Below, piece after piece: positions 1 to 10,779 of a stretch of 36,523 bases of DNA. The translations under genes were made by a program, and so were the position numbers. The notes beneath the pieces are model-generated. The model saw nothing but the letters and a program-made list of their open reading frames with translations. It did not search any database and was not told the DNA's origin. The stretch's first letter is position 1; every line of letters begins with the position of its first letter. Origin of the DNA: Selaginella moellendorffii (taxonomy: Eukaryota; Streptophyta; Lycopodiopsida; Selaginellales; Selaginellaceae). The stretch covers positions 6,344 through 42,866 of the forward strand of contig NW_003314437.1 of NCBI RefSeq assembly GCF_000143415.4, in the 5' to 3' direction.

Positions 1-59
1 ATTATCTTTGGATGAATATAAAAGAGAATATTAGTTTGCTCTGGAATCTAGAATCTAAA

Positions 60-895
60 CCATTCAGCTTATGAGGTTTAATATAAATGTGGTAGCAAGC
101 TAGATAGATATTTATGTATGTTTAAAAATGTAAAACCAGACACATAATAGAAATTCTATTATTCTTTAGTAAACTATGAATGTTAGAGGCATTATTATAG
201 TTCAGATAAAAAGAATTTAACTCAGTATGCAGTTAAAATTATAATTTCTCAAACTAACCTATTAATTTTTTGGTAGTCTATGATTCTTTGGTTTTGTGAA
301 AACTCAATTGCTTTTCAAGCATGGCAGCAATTCTGTAGATTTGTTTAGGGTTGTGCACCATGTTATAAAGGTAATAAAAACATCAAATTTAAATTTAATG
401 ATGATAAAAAATGATCTTATCTTCCCCAACACTTGCATTATTATCTTTTTGAATTATTGTGCATTTCCCTTGAGATGAATAGTAGAAAATTTTAGATAAA
501 TCTAACTTTATATACAAGAAAAATTTCTAAAACTGTAAAACTAGAAAAACAAGATTTATCTATCTTGGGTATGCTATACCTCCCAGAGATAAATTATATC
601 AAGATCTAAAATCAAGCTTTGAATATGAGAGCTTCTCGAGTGAGAGTCTCAAAATAGGGGGAATAATATATGTTAGTCATCATTTCTATTGTCACTTGAA
701 TATTCACAACAATGAAATTATAACTAAATTTTTTATTGAGAATTCATCTATGATTTCTGATTTATCATTTATCTGATAATAAATTATAATGCATCTGATA
801 AATTTAACCTTGTATACAATAAAATTAGAAAAGAAGAACTATTTATCTTGGGTATGCTATATCTCCCAGCGGAGCTGGGGTCTCTGCTAGTTCAG
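60..895. repeat. Long inverted repeat, left arm
   Basis: Read on the opposite strand, this stretch matches about 8122-8690. Shared landmarks include the GGTTTAATATAAA block near 77, the TTATGTATGTTTAAAA block near 110, the AGGGTTGTGCACC block near 347, the CTTCCCCAACAC block near 420 and the TATCTTGGGTATGCTATA blocks near 563 and 844. The arm carries an extra segment of roughly 280 bp (about 596-870) that the right arm lacks. Divergence is substantial, so the structure is old. Arms of several hundred bp are typical of Mutator-like elements, but no clean outer terminus or target duplication is visible because the window begins here. Confidence 0.7.
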
Positions 896-992
896 AAATA
901 ATATTCTAAAAATGGAATAAAAGACGCCAGATGCCATATGCCATATGCCAATAGCACGTTTAAACTAGCAGGGATCCCAGCTCCACTGGGAG
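863..992. mobile_element. 130-bp MITE-like element
   Basis: The ends are 29-bp imperfect terminal inverted repeats: CTCCCAGCGGAGCTGGGGTC... at 863-891 and its near complement ending ...CAGCTCCACTGGGAG at 964-992. The 72-bp core contains ATTCTAAAAATGGAATAAAAG and a repeated GCCATAT. A second copy of the core plus right terminus lies at 8048-8150. No coding capacity. Confidence 0.75.
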
Positions 993-1087
993 TAATAGAG
1001 AATATTTTCAATTTGTAAAAATGTAATTGTAATTGTAATTGTTCAATCTATTTCTTTTTTTTTGCTTTCTCTTGGCATGTTTATTTT

Positions 1088-2080
1088 ATAGATTGCTATT
1101 GAGACTTACAGCTTTGATTCCAATCTATGTATTCTACAGCTTTACCAGGTTTGCAAGTCCTTCATGCCTTTTTAGTCATTTTTTTCCTGCACTAACTGGT
1201 TTTTCTCATGACCAGTTTAAGCCACAAAATCACGAACATCATGCAGCAATGGTAGTAGTGACGGTTTGGTGACTCTTCTATAAAAATTCTTAAGCACAAT
1301 TCTCAGGAATGGAGCTCTACCTCAGTTTCACAGAAATTTCTCAATGAAAAAAGTAGCACTACTGGAAAACTTTATAAACTAAATGATGAGGAATCGAGTG
1401 AGCACGTCAAGGAAAAGACTACACATACATCAAGTGGTCATCATGTAGAGAGCAATAAGAGCAGCAGGAGATTGGATTGGTGCTGTGTAGCATTTAAAAG
1501 GCTGCAAAACAGAGGTGAGGCACCAGACACCAAGAAAAAGAAAAAGAAACGAAAAAATGATCAAAAGAATCATTGAACAAGAGCAAGGTAAGCCAGAAAC
1601 TTGCTTAGAAATCTCAGCTGGCATGAACAACAAAGTTCCTTACCTTGTTACTACTACCAGTTGCTATTGAGACTTACAACTTTGATTCTAAGCAGTGTCT
1701 TTTACAGCTTTTGTTTTTTCCCACGACCAGATTGAGCAAGAAAATCACAAACATCATGCAGCGACAAGTTGGTGACCCTTGTGCGGAAATCCACATTTGC
1801 AGCTAAGTTCTTAAGTGTTGTGTCATAACTCTCAGGAATGGAGCTCTACCTCGGCTGCATTCAAAACTAAAGAATGAAATCAGCAAATGTGATGACAGAT
1901 GATGTACCTGCTGACAAATCTAGCAGATGGTGTCCTCTTTTGTGTTGCACCAGTGCTACACACACTTTTGATGAGCATACTACCAAACACAAAAGAGAGA
2001 AAAAAATGAGAAAGAGCCAGAAACTCGCTTAGAATTCTCAGACGACACAAAGAACAAAGTCCCTACCTTCAACCTGCCGC
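1088..2080. repeat. Imperfect tandem duplication, two units
   Basis: Unit A (about 1088-1655) and unit B (about 1664-2080) share, in order, TTGCTATTGAGACTTACA, a CATGACCAG/CACGACCAG block, AAAATCAC(G/A)AACATCATGCAGC, CTCAGGAATGGAGCTCTACCTC and a GCCAGAAACT(T/C)GCTTAGAA block. Indels make the units unequal in length. No convincing reading frame spans either unit. Confidence 0.7.
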
Positions 2081-2155
2081 AACAAGAGCACGGAATTTCG
2101 GGATTCCCAGCCTCATCCTTTGCATGCTAGATTCTACTTTATCCCTGCTGGGATT

Positions 2156-2387
2156 TTAGCGATGGTGGCTTTGCAAAGTGATCCTTGTGATGGTGGTGAT
2201 GCTGTTGAACATGAACAAACTGGTTTTGGATCAGCAGCAATGAGCTGGTTCCATTCTGATGGAAATGGGATTCACCCAAACCAACACCAAGTCTCTTGAT
2301 GTCCGTGTGTGGAGAGCAAAGAACACAACCAGCATGTCTTTGATTCCATGGCAGCCAGGAGCATTGTGCCAAGGAACTTACAGCCAG
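2156..2387 (+). pseudogene. Possible captured gene fragment (two exon-like frames)
   Basis: From ATG 2162 a clean 45-codon frame ends with TGA at 2297-2299 and contains the non-repetitive peptide SAAMSWFHSDGNGIHPNQH. Immediately after, a second frame (2298-2387) stays open and ends at AGCCAG|GTAGGA, a good splice-donor context at 2388. Base composition is richer in GC than the surrounding AT-rich DNA. No family was recognised. Its position inside the inverted-repeat-bounded segment fits a gene piece picked up by a transposon, but this is an inference from coding-like composition only. Confidence 0.3.
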
Positions 2388-2389
2388 GT

Positions 2390-2689
2390 AGGAGATATCA
2401 AACAAGGAAAACTCTAACTCAAGAAACTTGGCCATGCTCAGCAAGGGATGTGCAATTCTCACAGTCAACTTGGATGCATAACTCAATGCAATCTCGACAA
2501 CATCAAATGAGTTATATTAATTTTAAGATGGATGCTATTAAAAAACTAATCTTGAAGACTAAAAATGATTTCAAAAATTATTCTTAATTATAAAAATATT
2601 AATATTTCGAGATATCCTCAATTATTTCTTTTTTCAGATGTATATAACATAAAATATTTCTCTAATTGGCAAAAATAAATTTATTTTTA
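2390..2689. other. AT-rich non-coding stretch
   Basis: No gene, RNA or repeat with clear boundaries was recognised here. The GC-rich fragment before it gives way to A/T runs at about 2515. Confidence 0.6.
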
Positions 2690-3480
2690 ATATTAATATT
2701 AATATGTATTTTAAAAGGAGTAGCAACAACTTTATATTTTATTTCTTGATTCAAATACCAAATCCATTATCTGGTTTTTAACTAATAAACTTCTACAAGA
2801 CTAATATAAAATTCTTAAATGTGAATAGTCAAATTTGCTACCTGAGATCTGCATACTATTAAACCTACTAAGTAAATTTGTCCTAAATGCTAAAACATTT
2901 ATATTAAACCTCATGACAATAGAGAATGATTCTTGGTATGTAATAGGTATAAGCTATCTCATACACATACAAATATCAAATCCATTTCTTAATAATATAT
3001 TATAAATTAAATAAATATTAATGCACCTATAATAAAGAAAGTACTTTACTAATAGATCAAGAGTAATATAAAAGATAACTACTATAAAATTTAAATGATG
3101 AAAAAAAAATACTTGAGAAGAAAAAATATAGAATAAGAAGGAATTTTATAGAAATAAAAATTAAAAATGTTAAAAAGAGTGGTCTAAATGAACAGCTCAT
3201 GAAAAGAGATTCAGGTTATAAAGTAGTAGAAAAACTCCCTATTAAATATATAGATTGTTAAGAATAAAGTTGAAAATAATAAACTATTCTTCATCAGGAT
3301 TATAATTAGGTGATATCATGCTAGAAGTTATGATTATAAAAGCTTATGGAAGTTATGACTTCAAAAGCTTTAACAAAGTTTGAAATTTGCAATAATTTTA
3401 TTCAATATTATCTCTAGCCAATGGATTTGAAATCATATAAAACTAACAATTTAGAAAATTTCATTTCAAATATAAAATTA
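2690..3480. repeat. Dispersed AT-rich repeat, copy 1
   Basis: Matches 9158-10300 in direct orientation. Shared blocks include CTTTATATTTTATTTCTTG, CATTATCTGGTT, TATTAAACCTCA, TAGAGAATG(A/G)TTCTTGGTAT, and further on GTTGAAAATAATAAAC and TATAATTAGGTGATATCATG. The copy at 9158 carries an extra segment of about 300 bp (near 9475-9790). Part of this repeat (TTTATATTAAACCTCATGACAATAGAGAAT) also resembles the end of the right inverted arm. Confidence 0.65.
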
Positions 3481-4460
3481 ATTTTTAAAAAAAGAAATTA
3501 TATAAATCAGAACATGATTATAAAAAAACATAGATTGTAAAAATATTAATATTTTTTTTATAAATTTAGATGTAGCACAAAAATAATAATATTATTATTT
3601 TTGTTTATGGTACCATATTTAATATAGTATAATAACATTATCAATGCTGGGAGCAATGAAAATTAGTGACTAAAGTCTCAGCTACACTAGGAGCATTGTG
3701 TTTATTCCTGATATTTTAGTTATTTCAAAGAGTTGTAATTATAATTGAAATTTTTAACATGATCATAATGATAACATACATAGTTAATCATAATATAATC
3801 TTTATATTAAAAATCCCTTCTACAATTGACTCTATCACCAATACACATCAGAACATAATGAATAAAACTAATAACACTATATGACATTTAAAAATCTGAT
3901 TGTTGAGTGAAGTCTTGGATCTTCTATAAATGGAATTGCCCACTATGGAATCCCATGGCCAGATGAGTCATTTAGAGTTGTAGATTTGGTAACTAACTTT
4001 TTCTTTGTTTTGAAAACTATATAATTAATAAAATACATTATCACTTGTTGATTCATTCAACTCTAGAAATTTTCTGCTTAATAAAGTGTTACTTTAAGTA
4101 CACTAAAATATAATAATGTTAAAAAATATAGATTTAAAACTCACTTAAACTACACATATAAAAATTGTTATGGAGTTTAGTAGTTAAATTATTATATTAC
4201 ATATCATTAACATTAATTCTGTATATGTTTTTATATAGAGAAAATGCTTATTCATTCATTCAACACTCATATTTTAAGTTATGAACTATATCATTTTTTA
4301 CACTACTTTATTTAATTTTTAACCTTATAATATATATATATTATTGTATCTACTATATATGATCTTTGTACAACAAAATTATGTTTAATTTTACTATCAA
4401 ATCAATCAAATACTCTTTGTTCTATAAAGGTTTAATTCTATAGATCAAAAAGTATGCTAA
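3480..4460. other. AT-rich non-coding DNA
   Basis: Homopolymer-rich sequence with short TA runs (for example near 4330). I found no open frame of note and no clear repeat partner elsewhere in the window. Confidence 0.5.
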
Positions 4461-4464
4461 AATA

Positions 4465-4555
4465 TCTGCTAGGAGATATAGCAGGCCAAAGACAAATAGA
4501 TTTTCTCTTGTAATTTTACAATGTTAGAAATTTTATTGTATACAAGGTTCCTCAC
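4465..4555. repeat. Fragment related to the inverted arms
   Basis: The order GGAGATATAGCAGGCC...ACAAATAGATTTTCT...TACAATGTTAGAAATTTTATTGTATA parallels the right-arm sequence at 8148-8220. It is therefore a third, partial relative of the arms, in the right-arm orientation. Confidence 0.5.
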
Positions 4556-4622
4556 CTGAGCACAAACTGAGAAAGGTTTTATCATCAAAATTGTGATAAT
4601 ATTGTCATCCAGTTTATGAGGT

Positions 4623-5160
4623 TTATAATGTGTTCATATGAAGCTCATCTTTCACATCTTTTAGCATTTTAAATGCCTTTGCATATGGATTAATTTCTTG
4701 TAATAAAGCATCTAATTCATTCATCAATCCTGTGTCACACTTACTGTTATATTTATTTTTCATTCTTGTTTCTGTAGCTTCTAGTGTGTCTAAAATATAA
4801 AGCTGAGAATATTTTGCATCATGACCTTGCTTAGGACGAAAACTGGCAATTGAATGGTATACTTGTCCATGAATTTTGAAATAATATGGTCCATTGCCAA
4901 TCATTTCATCAATATTTGCCCCCATAGATGCAAATGCCTATAATTTCGAATTAATTCTTTAAATTTTCCTCGTTGGTCTGTTTCATCTAATAATTTATGA
5001 ATCAGTTCAGGGAACTCAATTTGTTTTCCTATAGACACACGTCCACCATGACAGCATTATGATTGTGTTTTTGTAGCAAAAAGAAAAACTTTACAATAAT
5101 CACAATGTTTATCCATGAGTTCAATATAATCTGCTTTACATTTACCGTCTATGCAAGAAT
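4623..5160 (-). pseudogene. Helitron polyprotein N-terminal fragment, broken
   Basis: The intact piece (4623-4925) reads MGANIDE, then GPYYFKIHGQVYHSI, then YSQLYILDT, then NPYAKAFK. This is the well-known region just upstream of and into the Helitron_like_N (Rep) domain of plant Helitron replicase-helicases (gPY.F.I.GQ.YH, fsQLYIyDt, NPyak.fr). Upstream on the same strand come HCDYCK (the usual Cys pair), CCHGGRVSIGKQIEFPEL and FKELIRNY, the expected preceding blocks. They are interrupted by an in-frame TAA after the Cys pair, a frameshift just before the FASMGANID segment, and another frameshift further upstream. The Rep HUH motif and the helicase are absent, so this is a dead fragment. Its direction is opposite to the exon-like fragment at 2156. 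Confidence 0.8.
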
Positions 5161-5339
5161 CCTAAATGTTTAGTGTTTTCCATGCTTTCTGTTCCATTTC
5201 TAGGATTTACTTCATTAACAGGTAGGGTAACAAATTCAACAGTGTTTATAGAAGTGTTTTCTATGGATATCAATCTTGGAATTGTTGGGGGTTTTTCAAA
5301 GGATACCAGGTTTCTCACACTTCCATCCATGCTTTTTAT

Positions 5340-5993
5340 TCATATATAGAGATGAATTCAAGCTTGCTGAACTTCTTTTTATTATACAGCTTTCATGTAA
5401 AATTAGATCACATGTTTTCCTCTTTCTTTTGCCACCCATTGATTTATAGGAGATTTTACAATCTCTTTTAGAAATAGAAGCTTAGACAGTGTGTACAGGC
5501 TATAGATGGTGAAAATAAGTAAATAGACAAATAGCCAGACCACAAGAAAATAGAAGCACACTGAATGTTTAGGACTTTTTAATTATCTCTCAGAGAAACA
5601 CAGAAACAAAATTACCTCTTGACAAATGCATAAGGCAACCTAATTGTGTAGTCCTTTTTTCTATGATTTGAAACAGTTTTTCTTAACCTATGTGTCTATT
5701 TAGTTACACTCTCAAAAAGCCTTTGACAGTAAAGAGGTTTACCACAGCTTTTTAAGGTAATATTGTGACATTGTAATAATCTTATCTAATATTGTGATAA
5801 GTGATCAGAGGAAATAACATCCCCTTCAACCACGACATCAGAAATGTGAACTTTGCAATTTGTTTGATTCTAACATACAGTTGCCATCATAGTCCCATAA
5901 ACTAAATATGCCTAGAGGCAATGTGATCCCAGAGCCAGCCAACACAGATCCTAGGCTCTGCCCTTGATGCTCATGGAAAAAACTCAGTTAAAA
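5340..5993. other. Non-coding DNA
   Basis: No convincing gene or RNA seen. The composition becomes less AT-rich from about 5900, where the 191-bp tandem duplication begins. Confidence 0.5.
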
Positions 5994-6367
5994 CTGGATC
6001 TTACAAGTACAAAACAAAACAAAGAAAAATGCTACCTGTACACTGGTTTGGAGAGCTTGATCAACGTATTTTAGTGGTTGTTTCTCCATTTGAAGAGTTC
6101 CCTTCAGGATAAAAGTCTATTGCTAAGCAAACATGAGTCGCAATCTGCAAGGAAAAAGTCAATTTAGAAAGCAAGATCAATCCCCTGGATCTTACAAGTA
6201 CAAAACAAAAAAAGAGAAAAATGCTACCTGTACACTGGTTTGGAGAGCTTGATCAACGAATTTTAGTGGTTGTTTTTCCATTTGAAGAGTTCCCCTGCAG
6301 GATAAAAGTCTATTGCTAAGCAAACATGAGTCGCAATCTGCAAGGAAAAAGTCAATTTAGAAAGCAA
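5994..6367. repeat. 191-bp tandem duplication, nearly identical units
   Basis: Unit 1 (5994-6184) and unit 2 (6185-6367) differ by only a few bases, for example AACAAAG versus AAAAAAG, CGTATTT versus CGAATTT and TTCAGG versus CTGCAGG. Both start CTGGATCTTACAAGTAC and run to AATTTAGAAAGCAA. The high identity indicates a recent event compared with the other duplications nearby. Confidence 0.9.
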
Positions 6368-6432
6368 ATCTTTCTTTCAGCACATGCGCAATTAACCTGT
6401 TCAAAAGATGCAGGAACCTTTCAACTCTACTA

Positions 6433-6882
6433 AATGTACACTTGCATCACAAAAAGGCTTTTTATAAGAAACGAGTATGAAAAAACTCACCTTCCTGTGT
6501 CACCAAAACCAAGAGATTTAACAGGCCGAAAATGGTGGAGTCAGTTTCTCACCACTAGTTTGAATCTGCATTTAAAACAAGCAAGAAAACTGGAGAAGTC
6601 ATCAGACTAAACATGAGCTCATGAATCTTTCTAATAGCATCCCAAGAGTTTAGATAAACGACTTTAGAGTGTTTAGCCCAAAGGTCATTGGCACGAGCAA
6701 AAGAAAAAAAAATCTTGAACTCCCTCTGTTACGCGCTCCTGCACAACAAGAATCAAGTTAGCCACAGAGATCAAGAGAAATGAGAGATCATCTTAAAACC
6801 TAGATCCATATGCACGCTGGGAATCTTGTTGCAAGCCCTTGGCGTGACAGGATGAGAGATCCAGGAGCACCAGGTAGTCTCT
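6433..6882. repeat. About 450-bp direct repeat, copy 1
   Basis: Matches 7231-7690 in the same orientation. Both begin TGTACACTTGCATCACAAAAAGG and include GAAAATGGTGGAGTCAGTTTCTC, TTTAGATAAACGACTTTAGAG and CAAGCCCTTGGC(G/A)TGACAGG. The copies differ by scattered substitutions and short indels, such as AATCCCATAA present only in the second. Confidence 0.85.
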
Positions 6883-6893
6883 TCGTTGCTTGA

Positions 6894-7158
6894 TCATATA
6901 TGAGCTGCCCAAGCATGGACTCCTTGTTGTACATAATAAGAGGCAGTAAAATATGCACATGTAAAGAAGCACTGAGAATATGCATACATCTGAACCAGGT
7001 CTGCAGCTGCATCATGTCTTGATAACACTGTCACCTCCAAACCTCGCAGCATATCTCTGGCCTAAAGAAATCGTCAACAAGAACAACACAAGAAAGAGAA
7101 AACATACCATAAAATTCGCAGTCTCTTGATCTTCCAAAGTCATATCAAACAATGACAT
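6894..7158 (-). pseudogene. Captured gene fragment with a 46-nt intron
   Basis: A 17-codon exon starting at ATG 7158 (MSLFDMTLEDQETANFM) ends exactly at a GTATGT donor. A T-rich 46-nt intron (7062-7107) ends TTTCTTTAG. The next exon (7061-6894) continues in phase 0 for 55 codons, with the coding-like stretch ARDMLRGLEVTVLSRHDAA, before TGA. Both splice signals are strong and the join keeps the frame. No protein family was recognised. It lies inside the inverted-repeat-bounded segment next to the Helitron relic, which fits transposon-mediated gene capture. Confidence 0.45.
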
Positions 7159-7230
7159 GACCACTGAGTGGGTATAAATATTTTTCCTTTGACAAGGCTG
7201 TATGACACACACAACATGGCGAACAGGAGG

Positions 7231-7690
7231 GATTGTACACTTGCATCACAAAAAGGCTTTTTAATCCCATAAATAAGAAACGACTATGAAAAAACTTGCC
7301 TCCCTGTGTCACCAAAATCAAGAGATTTGACAGGCTGAAAATGGTGGAGTCAGTTTCTCGCCATTAATTTGAATCTGCATTTAAAACAAACAAGAAAACT
7401 GGAGAAGTCATCAGACTAAACATAGGCTTATGAACCTTTCTAATAGCATCCCGAGAGTTTAGATAAACGACTTTAGAGTGTTTAGCCCAAAGGTCGTTGG
7501 TTGTCTAGACACGAATAAAAGAAAAAAAATCTTGAACTCCCAAACAGCCCTCTGTTACTTGCTCCTGCGCAACAAAAACCAAGTTAGCCTCAGAGATCAA
7601 GAGAAATGAGAGATCAGCCATACGCACACTTGGAATCTTGTCGCAAGCCCTTGGCATGACAGGGTGAGAAATCCGGGAGCATCAGCCAGT
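7231..7690. repeat. About 450-bp direct repeat, copy 2
   Basis: Partner of 6433-6882. The exon-like fragment at 6894-7158 lies between the end of copy 1 and the start of this copy. The whole block may be a duplicated, intron-containing gene piece. Confidence 0.85.
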
Positions 7691-7830
7691 CGGGAAGTCG
7701 TCATGGAGCTGGAGATCGTGTTCTTCAGACTGTCCGCCATTGACCTGTGCATCTGTTGCGAATGGCGATGAACAATCAACGATCCAGCCTTCTGCAAAGG
7801 GTACGCACACTCCTGCTGCTGCGTTCACCG
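7682..7830 (-). pseudogene. Possible second captured exon
   Basis: On the minus strand, downstream of the GA microsatellite, an open frame reads NAAAGVCVPFAEGWIVDC and then GGQSEEHDLQLHDDFPTG before a stop at 7682. The composition is protein-like, but there is no recognised domain. The frame continues upstream only through the Ser-Leu translation of the microsatellite, so any real exon begins after it. Confidence 0.25.

Positions 7831-7834
<4 letters not shown>

Positions 7835-7882
<48 letters not shown>
7835..7882. repeat. (AG)n microsatellite
   Basis: About 24 uninterrupted AG dinucleotides, followed by ATTGATTGAGAGATTG. Confidence 0.97.
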
Positions 7883-7886
<4 letters not shown>

Positions 7887-8047
7887 ATTGAGAGATTGCA
7901 GCTCACAATCTGCTCGATTACCCTAAAAAATTTACTTGATTTGGAGCGTCATTAAAATCAAATTGAAGCGTTGCCACCCCTTTGGCACTTGATCTATGCC
8001 ATCTATTTGAAGTTTTTGAATTTGAACCGTTAGATTATAAGTATAGT

Positions 8048-8150
8048 GAGAAATAATATTCTAAAAATGGAATAAAAGACGCCAGATGCCATATGCCAAT
8101 AGCACATTTAAATAAGGGAGTACTAGCAGAGACCCCAGCTCCGCTGGGAG
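8048..8150. mobile_element. Truncated sibling of the 130-bp MITE-like element
   Basis: The core (AATAATATTCTAAAAATGG..., GACGCCAGATGCCATATGCC) matches 894-961 in the same orientation, and the right terminus (CAGCTCCGCTGGGAG, ending 8150) matches the other copy. The left terminus is missing: sequence before 8048 is unrelated. Confidence 0.7.
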
Positions 8151-8690
8151 ATATAACATACCCAAGATAAATAGATCTTCTTTTCTTATTTTAGAATGTT
8201 AGAAATTTTTATTGTATAAATGTTAAATTTATCTCAACTTTGCTACTATTCATCTCCAGAGTAAAACTTTGCTCTAATAATGCAATTAGATAATAATGCA
8301 TGTGTTGGGGAAGATAAAATCATTTTTTTATCATCATGAAATTTAAATTTGAGTTTGTTTTTATTGCCTTTTCAAAAAGGTGCACAACCCTAAACACATC
8401 CACAAGATTGCTGCCAACCTTTAAAAAAAATTGAGTTTTCACAAAATCAAAGAATTATACCAAAGAATAATAGGTTTTATAACTGGTTTGGTGAAGTTAT
8501 AAATTTAATTGTGTACTGAGTTAACTTCTTTATTACCTGAATTGTAATGATGCCTTTAAAATTCATAGTTTACTAAAGAATAATAGAATTTCTATAATGT
8601 ATCTCGTTTTGCATTTAAAAACATACATAAGCAAATTTATCCAGATTTCTACCACCTTTATATTAAACCTCATAAACTGGCAATAGAGAA
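8122..8690. repeat. Long inverted repeat, right arm
   Basis: Inverted partner of the left arm at 60-895. It begins with the inner MITE-type inverted repeat at 8122-8150 and runs through ATATAACATACCCAAGATAAATAG, the GTTGGGGAAGATAAAAT block (near 8304), GGTGCACAACCCTAAAC (near 8380) and TTTATATTAAACCTCATAAACTGG (ending near 8689). Small indels and substitutions separate the arms. Together the arms bracket about 8 kb. Confidence 0.7.
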
Positions 8691-8699
8691 TAGTTCTAG

Positions 8700-9157
8700 A
8701 CATATTGAGAAATTATAAATTGACCAAACCTAAGAAATGTAGAATAGGTACTTGCAACATAAGAAGATAATGTAACTTTTCTATAAAAGTTTTAATTATG
8801 CAATACTCTTAAAAAAATATTCAAACTATAGTTATATGGTGAGTGAGAACCACCAAATTCTTTATACATTTTATATACATGAAAGAAAAACTGTCCCTTA
8901 TTTGCTATTACTTGTGCCAAAGTTTTGTTTTATTTGGGTATGTATAAAGGATCTAAAAAGCTTCTGGTGCTTCTTTTTTCCTTTTTTGCTAGTGTATTGA
9001 CAGGATTTTATTTTTATATAATAGATAAATAATCTCAAAGGCTAATTGTGCCAAGGTAGAAATAATACTGTGCCATGACAAATCATGGAAGATGAGGAAA
9101 GATAAAGTAAAATATCAAAGCTCTAGTTTACCATCCACCTGGAGATATAAATTTTTT
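8700..9157. other. AT-rich non-coding DNA
   Basis: Nothing recognisable beyond A/T-rich sequence between the right inverted arm and the second dispersed-repeat copy. Confidence 0.5.
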
Positions 9158-10300
9158 AATATTAATACTATTATGTATTTCAAAAGTGTAGGAACATCTT
9201 TATATTTTATTTCTTGCTTCAAATACCACATCCATTATCTGGTTCTGAACTATAACCTTATACAAGCCTAATATGAATTCTTATATTTTAATATTCAAAT
9301 TCACTACTTGAGCTCTGCATTATTATTAAACTCACTAAGTAAGTTTATACAAATTGCTACCATATTTATATTAAACCTCACGGAAATAGAGAATGGTTCT
9401 TGGTATCTAATAAGTATAAACTATCTCATATACATACAAATATGAACTCCATTTCATAGTAATATCTCAAAAAATTCTACCTCTTATATATTTTCTATTA
9501 ATCTTCTTGCTCATAACATTATTTAAGTTTTTAGCATCTTTACATAGGTTTTATCTTTAGTTAAAATACTGACGCATAGTTTATATAAATAATTTGTTAT
9601 TGCTCTAGATTTTCTCTGCAATTGTAATATGTCAATCCCTGAGAGTTGTTACCTAAGCATGACTAAAATATCTAGTTTTTTCATAAGGGTAAATTAAGTT
9701 TAAATAAAATACAGAAGTTAATTGTTTCCAAATAGAGCACGATTATGTGTCATATTTGCAAGATCCTCTGGAAAAGATAGAGAATAATTTTTTTTAAAAT
9801 ATAAAATATTAATACACCTCAAAAACCTTTCCAACCAGAACATGCTTTAGTATTAGATCAAGAATGTGTAATACATTTTGCAACACTAAGATTACTATGA
9901 AAATTAAATAATGAAGAGACAAAATACTTGTGAAATAAAAACGTAAAATAAGGAGAAGGAAAGCTTTTAGAAATACAAGTTTAAAATACTAAAAAGTCTG
10001 ATTTATATGAACTTCTTAGTAAAAGTGATTAGGCTATAATGTAGTACAATAGCTCTCAATTAAATATCCAGATTGACAGGAATAATGTTGAAAATAATAA
10101 ACCATACTTCATTAATATTATAATTAGGTGATATCATGCTAGTAAGCTCTATATGCATTTCAAACACATTAAACAATTTTAAAACTTTTAACAATTTTCT
10201 TAAAGATTGTCTCTAGCCAAACATTAAAAATCATATATCGCTAAAAATCTTGAAACTTTAATTTTATAAATACCATAATAATTAATTTTGCAATACTACT
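9158..10300. repeat. Dispersed AT-rich repeat, copy 2
   Basis: Direct-orientation relative of 2690-3480 with an extra internal segment near 9475-9790. It ends around the TCTCTAGCCAA...AATCATATA block (about 10210-10240). Non-coding. Confidence 0.65.
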
Positions 10301-10779
10301 TATTATTTAGCAAATAATATTGAAAACTCTTGGCATCTCTAAAATGGGAGGAAAACGTCCACACGAGATCTTTCTACGAGTTTCAAATCTAATCTAGTCC
10401 CTAAATCTAAAACTACACTACAAGAAGAATGCACTTACCTACTTGTGCCAAGCCAAGTAGAGACTATGAACATGTGTTTGAAGGTGCTAGTCCCACGCTT
10501 TTGATTCCTTGAAGGTGGTGGGTAAATAAGACATTGCCATTGCCATGAAGAGCCAAAGAGATAGGCAAAATGACAATGTATTGCAATGTATTTTGTATTA
10601 GGGATAAGTCTAAAAACATTCTAAGTCCTACTTTTATAGTCGCTGCTGCTCACATCAAGGTTAGGAATACAGTCCTAACCTTAAACCTTTCAAGTTTGTG
10701 TTTCTAAGCTTGAACTTTTGAGCTTGTTTTTTTCCTCTTTCTCCACTCTCCTATGACTGTCTTGTGCTGCGTCCTGCAG
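10300..10779. other. Non-coding spacer
   Basis: No gene or repeat seen. It would be the 3' flank of the decayed minus-strand gene that follows. Confidence 0.4.

Noticed and set aside
1-10400. AT-rich DNA as an organelle insertion
   Set aside because: No organelle gene or tRNA was recognised, while transposon structures explain much of it.
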